Shown one piece after another: positions 1 through 10,847 of a stretch of DNA of 64,000 nucleotides. The notes under the pieces were generated by a model, which searched no databases, was not told where the DNA came from, and saw only the letters and a list, made by a program, of their open reading frames with translations. The DNA is from Haliotis asinina (lineage: Eukaryota > Mollusca > Gastropoda > Lepetellida > Haliotidae), in NCBI RefSeq assembly GCF_037392515.1, contig NW_027133896.1:434001-498000 (forward strand), in the 5' to 3' direction. Made by a program: the position numbers and the translations under genes. How positions within the stretch are numbered: the stretch's first letter is position 1; each line of letters starts with the position of its first letter.

Positions 1-2757
1 ATATAAGTTCTAATATTCGCTTTGTAATCTGAGTATGGAAGAAGAAGTGGTGTCACAGATTTGTTGAGTGCTGCCTTGGCAGCAAAATCGGCCATTGTGT
101 TCCCTGAAATGCCTACATGGCTGGGTAACCAACAGAAGACGATGTCGTATTGGCCACTAGCAAGATCATTATATAATTCAATAATTTCAATGAAAAGTGG
201 ATGTTTACAAGAAAGATTTTTAATCGCCTGAAGGCAAGAAAGAGAGTCGGAATAGATTACATATTGTTTATGTTTATGGCGTCTTTGAATATATTTAAGA
301 GCTGTTAATATGGCGTTAGCCTCAGCGGTAAAAATAGAACTGTTGTCTGGTAATCTAGGACATATTGTTCTGGATCCAATGACAGTGGCACAAGCTACTG
401 CGCCACCGTCCTTGGACCCATCTGTAAATAAGGATTTACAACTGCTATATTTATGTTTCAATTCATTATATTCTTGTCTATACTGTAATTCATTAGTTTC
501 CGATTTTTTAAATGTGGTCAATGTTAGGTCCACTTGGGGCCTAACCAACTGCCAAGGAGGAGAAGAAAGAAGACGGGAAGGAGCTATATTTTCCAGCTCA
601 ATGCCGGCGGCAGCAAGAAATGGTTTAATTCTTAAACCAAGAGGCGGTACAAGCGAAGATTTTTTATTGTAAAGTCCTCACACAGAGGACTGAAAACACA
701 GTTATATGCAGGGTTTGACTCACTGGAATATAATTTTGTTACATACTGTAAAGCTAATTTGATATGTCGCTGCTCAAGAGATGGCTCATCGGCCTCAACG
801 TACATGCTGTCAACAGGTGAAGTTCGAAAGGAGCCAAGACAAAGTCTTAGACCTTGATGGTGAACAGAATCTAAATGTTTCAGGTTGCTTTTACAGGCTC
901 CACCATATACAATGGAGCCATAATCAAGTTTTGACCGGATCAGTGATCGATAAAGTTGCAGGAGGGTAGTTTGGTCCCCTCCCCATTTAGAATTTGAAAC
1001 GACTTTCAACAAGTCAAGTGCCTTCAGGCATTTAGTTTTGAGGGATTTGATATGTGGTAGGAACGTTACATGCGAGTCAAAAATTAATCCCAAGAACTTG
1101 GCCTCCTTTACAACTTTGATGGGAGTGCCATCTAGAGATAGTTCAGGGTCCTTATGTGGCTTATATGTTCTGCAAAAATGTATACAATTAGTTTTGGACT
1201 TCGAAAATTTGAAGCCGTTTTCAAGACACCATTTATTTATTTTGTTTAAACACAACTGCAGTTGCCGTTCAATAGTATGCATATTTTTACCTCGGCAAGA
1301 AATATTAAAATCATCCACGAAAAGCGATCCATCAATTGAATCGTTTAAAACTTTTGACAAACTGTTGATCTTGATGCTAAAAAGAGTGACAGATAAAATA
1401 CTGCCTTGTGGAACACCCTGATCCTGATTGTAATGATCAGACAGGGTAGAACCCACACGGACCTGGAATTGTCTGTCATTTAAAAAGATGGCAATAAATT
1501 GAGGCAAACGACCTCGCAAACCAAAGTCATGTAAATCCCTCAAAATACCATGTTTCCAGGTTTTGTCATATGCTTTTTCAAGGTCAAAAACGATAGACAC
1601 AGCATGTTGTTTATTAATTAGTGCGTTTTTAACAAATGACTCCAGTCGCACTAAGTGATCGACAGTACTTCTGTTTTTACGGAAACCACACTGTATATCT
1701 GTGATAAGATTATTTGTTTCCAAGTACCAAACAAGTCGATTATTTATCATGCGTTCCATGGTCTTGCAAACACAGCTAGTTAGTGAAATAGGTCGATAAT
1801 TGGACGGATCCGTATGATCACGTCCAGGTTTAGGTATTGGTACTACTATGGCGTCACGCCATGACGGAGGAAAGTTACCCGATGTCCAAATATCATCAAA
1901 AATATTGAGCAGCGTTTCTAGGCAGGATTCTGGTAAGTGCTTCAGGAGTTGATAATGTATGTTATCAGCTCCTGTAGCAGTGTCATGAGCTTGATCAAGA
2001 GCAGTATGGAGTTCATGAATAGAAAACGTTTCATTATAATTCCGCCTTGATGATGGAGGAACATCAGATGGAGTTACAGCTTTTAATATAGTAGGAAAAT
2101 GGTCACTTCCACAGAGGTCATCGTGGACTGACCATTCGAATTCATTTAATAGTTCGGAATTTGTCAATGACAAGTCGAGAGCAGAATACGTCCCTGTGCC
2201 AGGGTGTAAATATGTGTTGGAACCATCATTATAAATACATAAGTCATTGTCAGAACAAAAGTCCTCCAACAATTTACCTCTAGTGTTTGTATTTACACTA
2301 CCCCAGAGTGGGTTGTGCCCATTTAAATCTCCCATTATAATACAGGGCTTCGGGAGTTGGTCATATAGAGCTTGAAGATCAGTTTTAGTGAACGTCGAAG
2401 ACGGAGAAATATAAAGAGAGCATAGCGTAAACGCTACGTGTAAGGTAATTCTCACTGCAACAGCCTGCATATTAGTATTAAGTGAAACAGGGCTTTAAAT
2501 AACGTTTTGTCTGACTAAAACGGATGACCCGCCAGTAGCTCTATCACCCGGAGGTGAAAAAGAATGATATGCATTAAAATGACGAAGGTCAAATGTATCT
2601 GTTTGCTTTAAATATGTCTCTTGGAGACATATCGCTGAAGGGGTGAAATCTTGGACTAATAACTGTAATTCATGTAAATTAGTCCTCAATCCTCTGCAGT
2701 TCCACTGTACAATATTAGTGGAATAAACTATCTTTTGGGGTGATTTTTTTGGGATCT
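1..2757 (-). pseudogene. LINE ORF2: endonuclease, reverse transcriptase, RNase H
   Basis: ORF2 polyprotein that nicks target DNA and copies the element RNA onto it. The endonuclease starts at IVQWNCRGLR (near 2715) and shows the Asn, CLQET glutamate, GDLNGHNPLWGS, a SALDLSLTN aspartate and GSDHF. The RT shows NYRPISLT, CGFRKNRSTVDHL, VFDLEKAYD, QGVPQGSILS and the catalytic FVDD. RNase H shows FTDGSK, TAEAN, YSDSLS and WLPSHVGISGN. Two lesions: an in-frame TAA at 2495-2497 inside the endonuclease, and a one-base frame change at the six-T run 660-665 between RT and RNase H. The RNase H frame is open from there to the window edge. There is no ATG near the start of ORF2; its frame opens at about 2757 and overlaps the end of ORF1. 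The C-terminal CCHC part is outside the window but visible in the copy at 15.5 kb. Confidence 0.88.
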
Positions 2758-4002
2758 ACCCCGCACTCTTTTGGAGGGCGACAAGCTATGTGCCCTAGAA
2801 TGGACGTTTTCAGAAACGTCCATGTCTTCAAGAGACCCGTATTTATTAAACAATTGAACTTTATTTTGTGACCCCTTGGGAGCTCTGCCACTTTGTTGTT
2901 TTGAAACATCAGGCTTACGCTTAGATTTACCTTTAGCAGTTTGTTGTCTATCAGTTGTAGATTGAGACTCAGTGCGTGACTGCGAAGATGATTTATGATC
3001 AGAAGAAGACTTTGATGTTCCAGGAAGTGATTCTTCAGTCTGTGATGACATAGCTGGGTATAGAAGTTGTGGAGAGTCACTGTTGACCCAAGTCAAGGTA
3101 GTTTGGCAGCTTGTAGATGACTTTGTTATTTTAGAGCTGCGCACAGATGATGCGTTTGCTACTGTAGCATAACTTTCTGGAAGATCAGATCTCTTCACCA
3201 GTTTTTTTGCTTCAGAAAAAGAGATGTTTTGGGTATACTTTATTCTGTTTATTTCCATTTGCTCTCTCCAGATTGGACACTGTTTCGATGAAGATGAATG
3301 GTCACCTGAGCAGTTGGTACATTTTTTAAAATCACTGTCACAATCTTCTGTTGTGTGTGTTTTCTCACCATAGTGAGCGCACACACCAGACAATGTGCAG
3401 GTATTTACGCCATGCCCATACTTTTGGCACTTGAAGCATCTCAATGGATTTGGAATGTACGTTTCCACTTTGAGTTGACAGTAACCAGCCTTTATTGATG
3501 TGGGAGCAGTCGGAGTAGAAAAAGAGAACAAATATGTGTTTGTTTGTTGGATCTCATTGTTTTTCCGGGTAGTGAAACGTTTTACATATAGTACACCTTG
3601 TTCCTTCATTTCTGAGGCAATATCAATCTCCAGCATATCAGCAAAAAGGCAGTCTCGGTCTCTCACTATGCCTTTGCTGGTGTTAAGTGTTCGGTGGGCA
3701 GAGACTGATACGGGAATGCCGACAAAAGATTTAGTTGACAGATTAGTTGCTTGTTGTCTCTTACTGCATTCAATGAGAAGAGACCCTGAACGCAAACGTC
3801 TAACGTTTTTAACATCTCCTGCTATGCCTTGTATGCCTTTTGAAATGGCAAAAGGGTTCAGCTTCAGGGGTGTCTTGTCAACGGTCTCAAGTACTATGTA
3901 ACGTGGCCAATGGTCAATAGATGTGGAGGGTCTGAGTTCATTAAAATCAGGTTCTGTGTCAAGAGGACGTTTTTTCTTGGTGACAGGGGTTTCGTAAGCC
4001 AT
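2728..4002 (-). CDS. LINE ORF1, gag-like zinc-knuckle protein
   Basis: A 424-residue reading frame if it starts at the Met of MAYETPVTKKKRP (4002-4000). The frame is open further upstream to 4200, and a Met pair at 4026/4023 is an alternative start. It should be the nucleic-acid-binding protein of the LINE RNP. The N-terminal half resembles an RRM-like gag domain (VETVDKTPLKLNPFAISKGI region). Then come three CCHC-type knuckles: CFKCQKYGHGVNTC, CAHYGEKTHTTEDC and CTNCSGDHSSSSKQC. The second has tyrosine where a second cysteine is usual, so it may not bind zinc. The C-terminal third is Ser/Thr/Gln-rich and then basic. The frame has no internal stop. It ends at TAG 2730-2728, inside the overlap with the ORF2 frame. 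Confidence 0.85.
   Translation of the reverse strand: MAYETPVTKKKRPLDTEPDFNELRPSTSIDHWPRYIVLETVDKTPLKLNPFAISKGIQGIAGDVKNVRRLRSGSLLIECSKRQQATNLSTKSFVGIPVSVSAHRTLNTSKGIVRDRDCLFADMLEIDIASEMKEQGVLYVKRFTTRKNNEIQQTNTYLFSFSTPTAPTSIKAGYCQLKVETYIPNPLRCFKCQKYGHGVNTCTLSGVCAHYGEKTHTTEDCDSDFKKCTNCSGDHSSSSKQCPIWREQMEINRIKYTQNISFSEAKKLVKRSDLPESYATVANASSVRSSKITKSSTSCQTTLTWVNSDSPQLLYPAMSSQTEESLPGTSKSSSDHKSSSQSRTESQSTTDRQQTAKGKSKRKPDVSKQQSGRAPKGSQNKVQLFNKYGSLEDMDVSENVHSRAHSLSPSKRVRGRSQKNHPKR
2743..2750 (-). other. A-run heptamer at LINE ORF1/ORF2 overlap
   Basis: On the minus strand the last codons of ORF1 include CAA AAA AAT, that is A AAA AAT in the ORF1 frame, a canonical X XXY YYZ slip pattern. ORF2 is in the -1 frame relative to ORF1, its frame is open across this point, and it lacks a nearby ATG. 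A -1 slip here would connect the two. This is inference; termination-reinitiation is the other way such LINEs could express ORF2. Confidence 0.35.
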
Positions 4003-4640
4003 GGCTAGTGCTTTAAGGTTCATCATCCGAGCTCCCCACCCACCACGGAGTATCACAAGGACAATGCTAATAACAAGTGGGTTTCCAACTTGCAGCACCA
4101 AGGATACTCGGATGATATACTCCAGCAGAAGAGTTATAAATAACAAATCCACAAGATTGGCCCATGAGCCACCGCCTTCTGGGCATAAGACTCTAGGCAA
4201 AGTTCAAAACATCAGTGTGAAAAATCGTGAACATTTGATATAAACAAATGTACCAAGTCCAAAAGTAAAACATTTGCAAATTAAATGTGTGTAATGACAT
4301 ACAAGTCCATACACAGGGCTTGGCGTGACCAGCCGATTGATAGAATCGGGCCGATTCTACCACCCGTCTAGGTGAAGTAAGGGCCAAAGTGGTGTGTTGA
4401 GCAGCAGGAACACGGTTGAGGCTCCTACTGCCCTCAACCACCAGACTACCGTCCTCCACCGACACGGGACGCAACCCACGGCAAACAGGTTGCCCAATTC
4501 GGTCACTCCTTGCGACCAGCAATGGGGTGCTATGGACCTAGTTGACCCGGGTCCACACGGGGGTTTTAACGGCTCTTGGCGTGACCCAGCACCCACCACG
4601 AGGAGGTGGCCGTTCACGGGTGCCACATATCAGAAGTATT
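4003..4640 (-). other. Probable LINE 5' region
   Basis: GC-richer sequence upstream of ORF1 on the minus strand, unlike the AT-rich DNA beyond 4640. It is probably the 5' UTR with internal promoter. I see no second copy in the window to fix its border. Short open frames here have no recognisable content. Confidence 0.4.
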
Positions 4641-5271
4641 TCACGACGTGCATTGCATTCCGCCATTGTATACACTTACTACTTTCATTGTTGACACACA
4701 GACTATCATAACAAGTATGAAGTGTTGGCAGGCTGCCCACATTTCCTGTCACTAATGACATGTCATCTGTATATATGAATAAATAGAGGGTGGGAACTAA
4801 TATACGGAAATATTTTCAGCTGAAGGATTTCATGAAGTTTCTATTTTCATAAATTCAGCTACAATCCCGGGACAATTACAAATGTCATGCAAAATTGGCT
4901 GTCACGTTTTAAAGTTTTTTTCAGTCCTTTGAACGAGATTTGTTCACCCCAAAACAGATAATGGCTTAAAAAAATGGTAAAACTAAGTTGGGTACACGAG
5001 TTCCATGTGGTCAACGTCGAGCCTCAAACACAGTCTACCAAAATGGACCTCAGGGTTGGAGAATGACATTCGTTAGGAAATTAAGACAAATTTTGATCAG
5101 TGGAACTGCTCACAATGTACAAAGTACACAAGGACTATCCAGACATTCATGAAGCTACGTTGTAAAACTATTCATTTTTGTAGCTGTAGTAGTATAGATC
5201 CAGATTGATCATGCATTAATACAAAATAATATAAACGCGTTTTCTTCTTGTTTTAATTTTGGCTAACATTT
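4641..5271. other. No gene or repeat recognised
   Basis: AT-rich single-copy-looking DNA between the LINE and the next repeat fragments. I see no coding content, RNA gene or clear repeat. Confidence 0.4.
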
Positions 5272-5362
5272 CCCACAATCGCTAGCAGATGAAGGGATGG
5301 TGTAAATCCAACTAGGGTGCATGCAGGTAGCAAAGGTATAGTAAGTCGCAATAGTCCCTAGT
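5272..5362 (+). repeat. LINE 3'-UTR fragment
   Basis: Closely matches 15920-16000 in the 3' UTR of the LINE copy at 14.9 kb (shared words include tgcaggtagcaaaggta and tccctagt). It runs directly into a SINE-like copy in the opposite orientation. Confidence 0.7.
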
Positions 5363-5545
5363 GAGTGAGTGATCGAGTGAGTGAGTGAGTTTAGTTTTAC
5401 ACCGCACTCGGCAATATTCCAGCTATATGGCGTCGGTCTGTAAATAATCGAGTTTGGACGAGACAATCCAGTGATCAACAACATGAGCATCGATCTGTGA
5501 GTCTGAATACCCGATTCCGTAAGTCGCCTCTTAGGGATGGCCTAA
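5361..5545 (-). repeat. SINE-like repeat with (ACTC)n tail
   Basis: Read on the plus strand this copy starts with gtgagtgagtttagtttta and continues through tctgtaaataatcgagt and agacaatccagtgatcaaca. The element's own 3' end is the ACTC tail, so it lies on the minus strand. It is truncated before the 5' part seen in the longer copies at 29.8 and 56.0 kb. Confidence 0.8.
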
Positions 5546-6790
5546 AAGTCGGGCTTGGCTGGGCCACGACGGGCCAAATCTATTACTGGCTGATAAACCC
5601 ATTAATGAACACCATGGCTACAAATGATTAATGCAACATACACCCTTGATAATCACCCTTGTAATGAAATGGACCGATAGTGGTACCGTCGTCAGAGATC
5701 CGTGGTAGTTATGACACAAACATGACCAGACATGAATACTAGTACCTCTGTCTCTGCAGGACCGGGAGCATTATCACTTTCTCTGCCATCATCAAAGCAG
5801 TAGTTTGTAGATGTGATTTTTAAAGTTGTTAAGAGTTCTTTCTATTGGCTACTCTTTGTATATGAGTGAGCAGATGAAGATGATGCACCTCTTCTTTATC
5901 CTCGTGTCCCGGAGGAGAACTGTGCACTACATCATGGTCTTTCTGAAGATGTTTGAAAAGCTTCCCAGGCCACCAGCAATCAAGTCTGGGTTAGTCAGTC
6001 AGTCTCTCAAATTATAACTTCCTCTGTAACTTCACAATTGGAATTAAATTATTCACGCCCAATCACACACATACATATTGCTGAGTTAAAGATGGGACAC
6101 CCGAAGACTCTTTGACCAGGCCATGCTGGTTGGGCCTGTTGTTGTCGAAAGGCTTGCGTTACGAGCCTCACTTTCGTTGCCAACATGGCCGCAGTGTGAA
6201 TATGGAGTATAACACACATCCATATTGCAATAATGTCACCTGGTATCACTTTGTTTAGTGAAATGTTATTCCATGTAATGCCAAAACATGCTAAATAACA
6301 TCGAACATTTGCACCATTCTTATAACATTTGCCAGTTTATGATCGCGTTATTACATAATTATTAAGTTATGAAAATACGATAAAGTTCCCCCAAAGAGCA
6401 CAGGGTTTGGCTTAACTTACACAGTTTGTGTGGCAAGATCACCTGGTGAAAATTACCTTCAGTCGTACGTAGGGAGCCGTAATGGTCACTAGCAAGCGTT
6501 TGAAATATCACAGAGGCGTATTACAGGACACGTGTGACCACGCGGAATACAGGATATGTCGGGTGTATATTCAACACTAACTCGCACACTCACCACTAAC
6601 CCTCGTATATGGGAACCCCTCCCCACTAACAGCACTCTCAAACGTTATGGCCATAAAACATCATAACGACATATTGACAGTTAGACGACTACATGTGACC
6701 ATCCAAGGAGTATCATGCCACGCCCAACCCGCCGCGCAGGATTCCCTCCAAAAGTAAATGCAAGCCTCCCACAGCCATCTCACCACCACC
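5546..6790. other. No gene recognised
   Basis: Mixed-composition DNA. Open frames at 5826-6017 (+) and 6049-6249 (-) are short, unlike any family I know, and have no flanking splice or start signals. I do not call them. Confidence 0.4.
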
Positions 6791-6811
6791 TAACCGTTAC
6801 GTTGGTCTGGT

Positions 6812-6975
6812 AGGCGTGACGTCACGATCGGCGATGCTGACGTCATAACCTTTGTAGTCGAAAAACACGTCTGTACACAGTACGTGTTGTGATCAGCTAG
6901 TGACATCTCATGTTGACAAACGTCAGCTCGGAATTAACAGAAGGGCTATATAACTGAAAAAGGAATGTCAGACAT
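6812..6975 (+). promoter_or_regulatory. Promoter-like module: paired CREs and TATA
   Basis: Two perfect CRE palindromes TGACGTCA at 6817-6824 and 6838-6845, exactly 21 bp apart, are followed by a TATA box (TATATAA, 6947-6953). A start site would fall near 6975-6985. The first ATG downstream (about 7001) opens only about 23 codons, so any product would need splicing. A related module with the same 21-bp CRE spacing occurs at 27.74 kb and a one-CRE version at 47.65 kb. CREs are bound by CREB/ATF factors. That this is an active promoter is inference. Confidence 0.4.
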
Positions 6976-7374
6976 CTACTTTCCCCTAACACACATCAAG
7001 TATGTTTACTGTTCTTGAGGGTGTGTGCATACTGGCAACGAAGTATTCCGAAGGATTTAGTTTACAGTACTAAAGACAGCGGTGTTTCACTGACAATTAA
7101 TACTACTGTATGCCAGGTGACTGACTCGACCGTCGCCATGACGTCATGCGGATAGCTCAGCGCCAGTAAGGCAGACACTAAATGTCTGGTAGCGGGGAGA
7201 GTGGTGTAGTTCCAACCACGGACAGCTGTAATTACATTACTGTTACTCCGGCTAGAAAGAGAGCTACAGAGTCGCGCTAAAACTATCCAGACACTTGATG
7301 TACTTTCCATGTCTAGTTTAGCATTATTGATTTTCTTGCATTCCATTTTCGTAAGATACAGGGAAATTTTTGCG

Positions 7375-7615
7375 CATTTTGAGGAGTCATCTTACCTAAA
7401 TCACATAATTTCAGATTACATTTTCCGTTGATTAGTTATTGGATAGCAACAAGTTAATCAACATATCCTTCAACATTGTGCCCAGGGGAATTGTGCATTG
7501 TGGAACCATACGAAGTTTTACAAAAATGATGTCATTAGTTAAATAGTTATGATAAATTTATCTGTCAAATGTGACAAAGATCCACCCCTAACTCACTTCA
7601 TTAAAATTTATTTAT
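7375..7615 (+). repeat. Diverged repeat shared with 49.70-49.99 kb
   Basis: Shares an ordered series of words with 49700-49990, including aatcacataatttc, ttttccgttg, ggcaaca-like, ttgtgcattgtg-like, aaccat and ctaactcacttcat. Identity looks moderate. It could be an old duplicated host segment or an unnamed repeat. The copy at 49.7 kb lies in duplicated block C, and the module upstream of this copy (6.8 kb) also has its relative in that block. Confidence 0.5.
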
Positions 7616-7656
7616 GCCCCACGAACTACATGATACTAACTCCTCCCTCCCCAGAG

Positions 7657-8370
7657 ATGGTGGATACAGATACATACATTGTGGCTATTGTGGGTACGAT
7701 GGTGGATACAGATACATACATTGTGGCTAGTGTGGGTACGATGGTGGATACAGATACATACATTGTGGCTAGTGTGGGTACGATGGTGGATACAGATACA
7801 TACATTGTGGCTATTGTGGGTACGATGGTGGATACAGATACATACATTGTGGCTATTGTGGGTACGATGGTGGATACAGATACATACATTGTGGCTAGTG
7901 TGGGTACGATGGTGGATACAGATACATACATTGTGGCTATTGTGGGTATGATGGTGGATACAGATACATACATTGTGGCTATTGTGGGTACGATGGTGGA
8001 TACAGATACATACATTGTGGCTATTGTGGGTATGATGGTGGATACAGATACATACATTGTGGCTAGTGTGGGTACGATGGTGGATACAGATACATACATT
8101 GTGGCTATTGTGGGTACGATGGTGGATACAGATACATACATTGTGGCTATTGTGGGTACGATGGTGGATAGAGATACATACATTGTGACTATTGTGGGTA
8201 TGATGGTGGATACAGATACATACATTGTGGCTATTGTGGGTACGATGGTGGATACAGATACATACATTGTGGCTATTGTGGGTATGATGGTGGATACAGA
8301 TACATACATTGTGGCTATTGTGGGTACGATGGTGGATACAGATACATACATTGTCGCTAGTGTGGGTGTA
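7657..8370 (+). repeat. 42-bp minisatellite, 17 units
   Basis: Seventeen head-to-tail 42-bp units, exactly 714 bp, beginning atggtggatacagatacata. Units differ at few sites: G/T giving gctattgtg or gctagtgtg, and C/T giving gtacg or gtatg at the unit end. Because 42 is a multiple of three and the unit lacks stops, several frames on both strands stay open for the whole array. The plus-strand frame reads MVDTDTYIVAIVGT per unit. I treat these frames as by-products, since the variation shows no sign of coding constraint and there is no promoter, splice or family match. Confidence 0.95.
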
Positions 8371-8508
8371 CTGGTGATACAAATATACACGGCATGCGTT
8401 TTCTGTGCTCCATCGGCTGGCACAACAGCTGTTTTCTAAGCTCCGTCAGCTGGCACAACGGTTTTCTGTACAGTGCGCTGGTATACCACATTTAAATCTA
8501 TATTTCTA

Positions 8509-8682
8509 TATATAAGTGCAGAATATTTGCACATTCTGTACACCCATACCACTGTAGAATATCTGCACATTCTGTACACCTGTATCACTGCAGAATATCT
8601 GCACGTTCTGTACACTATATCGGAGTAGAATATCTTCACATCCTGTACACCAATATCGGTGCAGAATACCTGCACATTCATT
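8509..8682 (+). repeat. 36-bp minisatellite, about five units
   Basis: About five imperfect units of 35-36 bp, each containing gcagaatatctgcacattc followed by tgtacacc. The core tgcagaatatctgca is nearly its own reverse complement. It lies 140 bp after the 42-bp array and is unrelated to it in sequence. Confidence 0.85.
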
Positions 8683-8810
8683 CAATGGGTGGAGACCATA
8701 ACAGAGTTATATGCACAACAGCTGTGAGTCCTACTGATAAACCGGATAAAACCTGTTTTGAGATTAACAAAAGGGGCCGCTGCCTGTACACAACTGCTAT
8801 TATGGATTAT

Positions 8811-8985
8811 GGGGCGGTGAGGTGGACTAGTGGTTAAAGCGCTCACTTGTTACACTGAAACCCCGGGTTTGATTCCCCCATGGGTACAATGTGCAAGCCC
8901 ATTTCTGGTGTCTGGTGTCACTCAGGTGATATTGCTTGAGTATTGCTAAAAGCGGTATAAAACTAAACTCATTCACTCAATGAAC
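8811..8985 (+). repeat. tRNA-derived SINE
   Basis: Has an A-box-like segment (ctagtggttaaagcgctc) and a good B box (gggtttgattcc, about 8865-8876), as in a tRNA gene, then a non-tRNA body ending aaaagcggtataaaactaaac and an (ACTC)-like tail. These are the marks of a tRNA-derived SINE driven by RNA polymerase III. Its 3' end is shared with the other SINE-like family and with the LINE at 16.2 kb. Confidence 0.8.
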
Positions 8986-9010
8986 TCATAGATTACGAAC
9001 GCGCATTAGT

Positions 9011-9268
9011 GTGTACGGGGCAAAACCTCAGTGTGCATGCAATATGTGTACGGGGCAGAACCTCTGTGTGCATGCAGTATGTGTACGAAGCAGAACCTGT
9101 GTGCATGTAGTATGTGTATGGAGCTGAACCTCCGTGTGCATGCAGTATGTGTACGGAGCAGAACCTCTGTATCAATGCAGTATGTGTACGGAGCAGAACC
9201 TCTGTGCATGCAGTATGTGTACGGGGAAGAACCTCCGTGTGCATGCAGTATGTGTATGGGGCAGAGTC
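9011..9268 (+). repeat. 35-bp minisatellite, about eight units
   Basis: About eight imperfect units of 32-36 bp built on gcatgcagtatgtgtacgg and agcagaacctc. Some units lack two to four bases. Overlapping open frames in several phases are explained by the repeat itself. Confidence 0.9.
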
Positions 9269-9709
9269 TCTCGTCTAGCTGTGTCCTGTCCACGTGATAT
9301 GACACCTAAATGTAAATTCAAACTTTTACGTGAGTTACATAGATGGTTTGGAGAAGAAAACTTCCTATTCAGTCGTGTTGTAATCATGGCAACCAGTTTA
9401 ATAGATTTCTGTATAACCTCTTTTTCGTAAGTACCTCAGTGACATACACTGACCCAAAAAAGAAACGCATAGCTGAAATCTCATTTTTAAAGTAGATATT
9501 TTTCGGAAAATATGGAATGGAATGACAATTAATGTAAATATTAAGTGTTTTTATAGTCAATACAACCAAAACTGACGAACAAACACAACCTCTGGTGATT
9601 ATTCGCCACACCACAGCACCTTGAAAACGCTTTGTATACTCTGCACGTGGGAAAATCTGAAAGCATTATGCACGTGCAAATGCAGGATCTCAATCTTGAT
9701 TATGATGGC

Positions 9710-9716
9710 TATAAAA
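9710..9716 (+). promoter_or_regulatory. TATA box of Tc1 transposase
   Basis: TATAAAA within ggctataaaaggggac, 57 bp before the transposase ATG at 9773 and inside the transposon. Position and sequence fit a pol II promoter carried by the element. Confidence 0.55.
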
Positions 9717-9772
9717 GGGGACAGGTCCTGTTGCGATTCATTCTTCGAATTTCTTTCTATGTGACGCGAAAA

Positions 9773-10847
9773 ATGCCAAGGTTAAATGAAAAAAACAGAA
9801 ATAGAGCCATTGGACGTCTGGAAGCTGGGGAAAGTCAGTCATCAGTTGCCAGACGTCTGAATGTGAGGCAGAGCACGATTTCCCGTCTCTGGCAACGATA
9901 CACGCAACACAACTCGACCAGAGACCGTCCAAGGAGTGGGAGACCAAGGGTGACAACTCCAGCACAAGACCGCTACATCCGGGTGCTTCATCTGCGTAAT
10001 CGGGCCGTCACTGCTACGTATACCGCTGATCACGTTCCTGGGCTGCGTAGTCTCTCCACAAACCATCAGGAATCGCCTAAGAAAGCATGGAATTCGACCT
10101 ATGCGACCTCATGCAGGACCTGTTCTGCATCCCCATCAGCGTCGTGCACGTCTTCAGTGGTGCAGGAACGTTCGGGCATGGAACCTCTTGAATTGGAGGA
10201 GGATCTGGTTCAGCGATGAGTCACGTTTTCTGCTGTACAGACATGATAGAAGGATGCGTGTTTACAGACGTCGAAATGAGAGATATGCTCGACAGTGCGT
10301 TCGTGAGGTCAACAGACACGGTGGTGGAGGTGTAATGATGTGGGGAGACATATCTATGAACGGCAGGACACAGTTGGTGCATGTGCAAGGGAATCTCAAT
10401 GGTGTACGCTACCGGAATGAAATTCTGAACCGTCATGTTGTTCCTACAATTGACGCTAGAAGGGAAATTTTCCAGCACGACAATGCAAGACCGCACACAG
10501 CACGCATTACCACGGATTTCCTTGCCAACAACAACATTACAGTTCTTCCATGGCCCTCAAAATCGCCGGATTTGAACCCAATTGAACATTTATGGGACCA
10601 ATTGGGTAAACGGTTACGACGTCGACAGCCGCAGCCACAGACACGTCTACAGTTGGTGAATGCGTTGCGAGATGAGTGGAGAAGAATCCCACAAAGGCGG
10701 ATACGAGGTCTTATACAGTCAATGCCCAGGCCCGTGGTGGTCACACCAGATACTGACTTTCTCACTATGCCATGGAAAATAGAGACGCTTAATACCACTG
10801 TGAATGATTGTATATGTCTTGACACACATTTGTTAATACCCGTGTGA
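9773..10847 (+). pseudogene. Tc1 transposase, DD34E, one frameshift
   Basis: Transposase that binds the inverted repeats and cuts and rejoins the element. The start is the ATG of MPRLNEKNRNRAIGRLEAGE at 9773. The N-terminus has paired-like helix-turn-helix domains (SQSSVARRLNVRQSTISRLW), then the GRPR-type linker (RDRPRSGRPRVTT). The catalytic domain shows the first Asp in WFSDESRF, the second in QHDNARPHTA and the Glu in PDLNPIEHLW. Thirty-four residues separate the second Asp and the Glu, so it is DD34E as in Tc1. Two overlapping frames carry it: the first up to about 10046 (GLR), the second from about 10052 (SPQTIRNRLRKHGI). A one-base change near 10045-10054 therefore breaks an otherwise open gene. 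Length (about 358 codons) is normal for Tc1. Confidence 0.92.

Larger units (their letters stand above)
1..4640 (-). mobile_element. I/Nimb-type LINE, nearly full length
   Basis: A non-LTR retrotransposon read on the minus strand. From right to left there is a 5' region, ORF1 with three zinc knuckles, then ORF2 with apurinic endonuclease, reverse transcriptase and RNase H. This order, with a gag-like CCHC ORF1 and an RNase H after the RT, is that of the I superfamily (I, Nimb, Ingi). Nimb-type elements are common in molluscs, so I favour that clade without being able to prove it. The 3' UTR lies left of base 1. A second copy at 14864-16246 supplies the missing 3' end. The 5' border near 4640 is a guess. 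Only two breaks are visible in ORF2 and none in ORF1, so this copy is fairly young. Confidence 0.85.

Noticed and set aside
7549-8439. Long open frames on both strands over the 42-bp array, as a possible repetitive protein
   Set aside because: The unit length is a multiple of three and lacks stops in several phases, so all such frames are automatic. No start context, signal peptide or splice sites support a gene.
8811-8900. A true tRNA gene at the SINE head (also 16.9 and 56.9 kb)
   Set aside because: A and B boxes are present but no cloverleaf with a paired acceptor stem can be formed, and SINE bodies follow.
9006-9430. Cys- and His-rich frames over the 35-bp array
   Set aside because: Overlapping in all phases and explained by the repeat unit.
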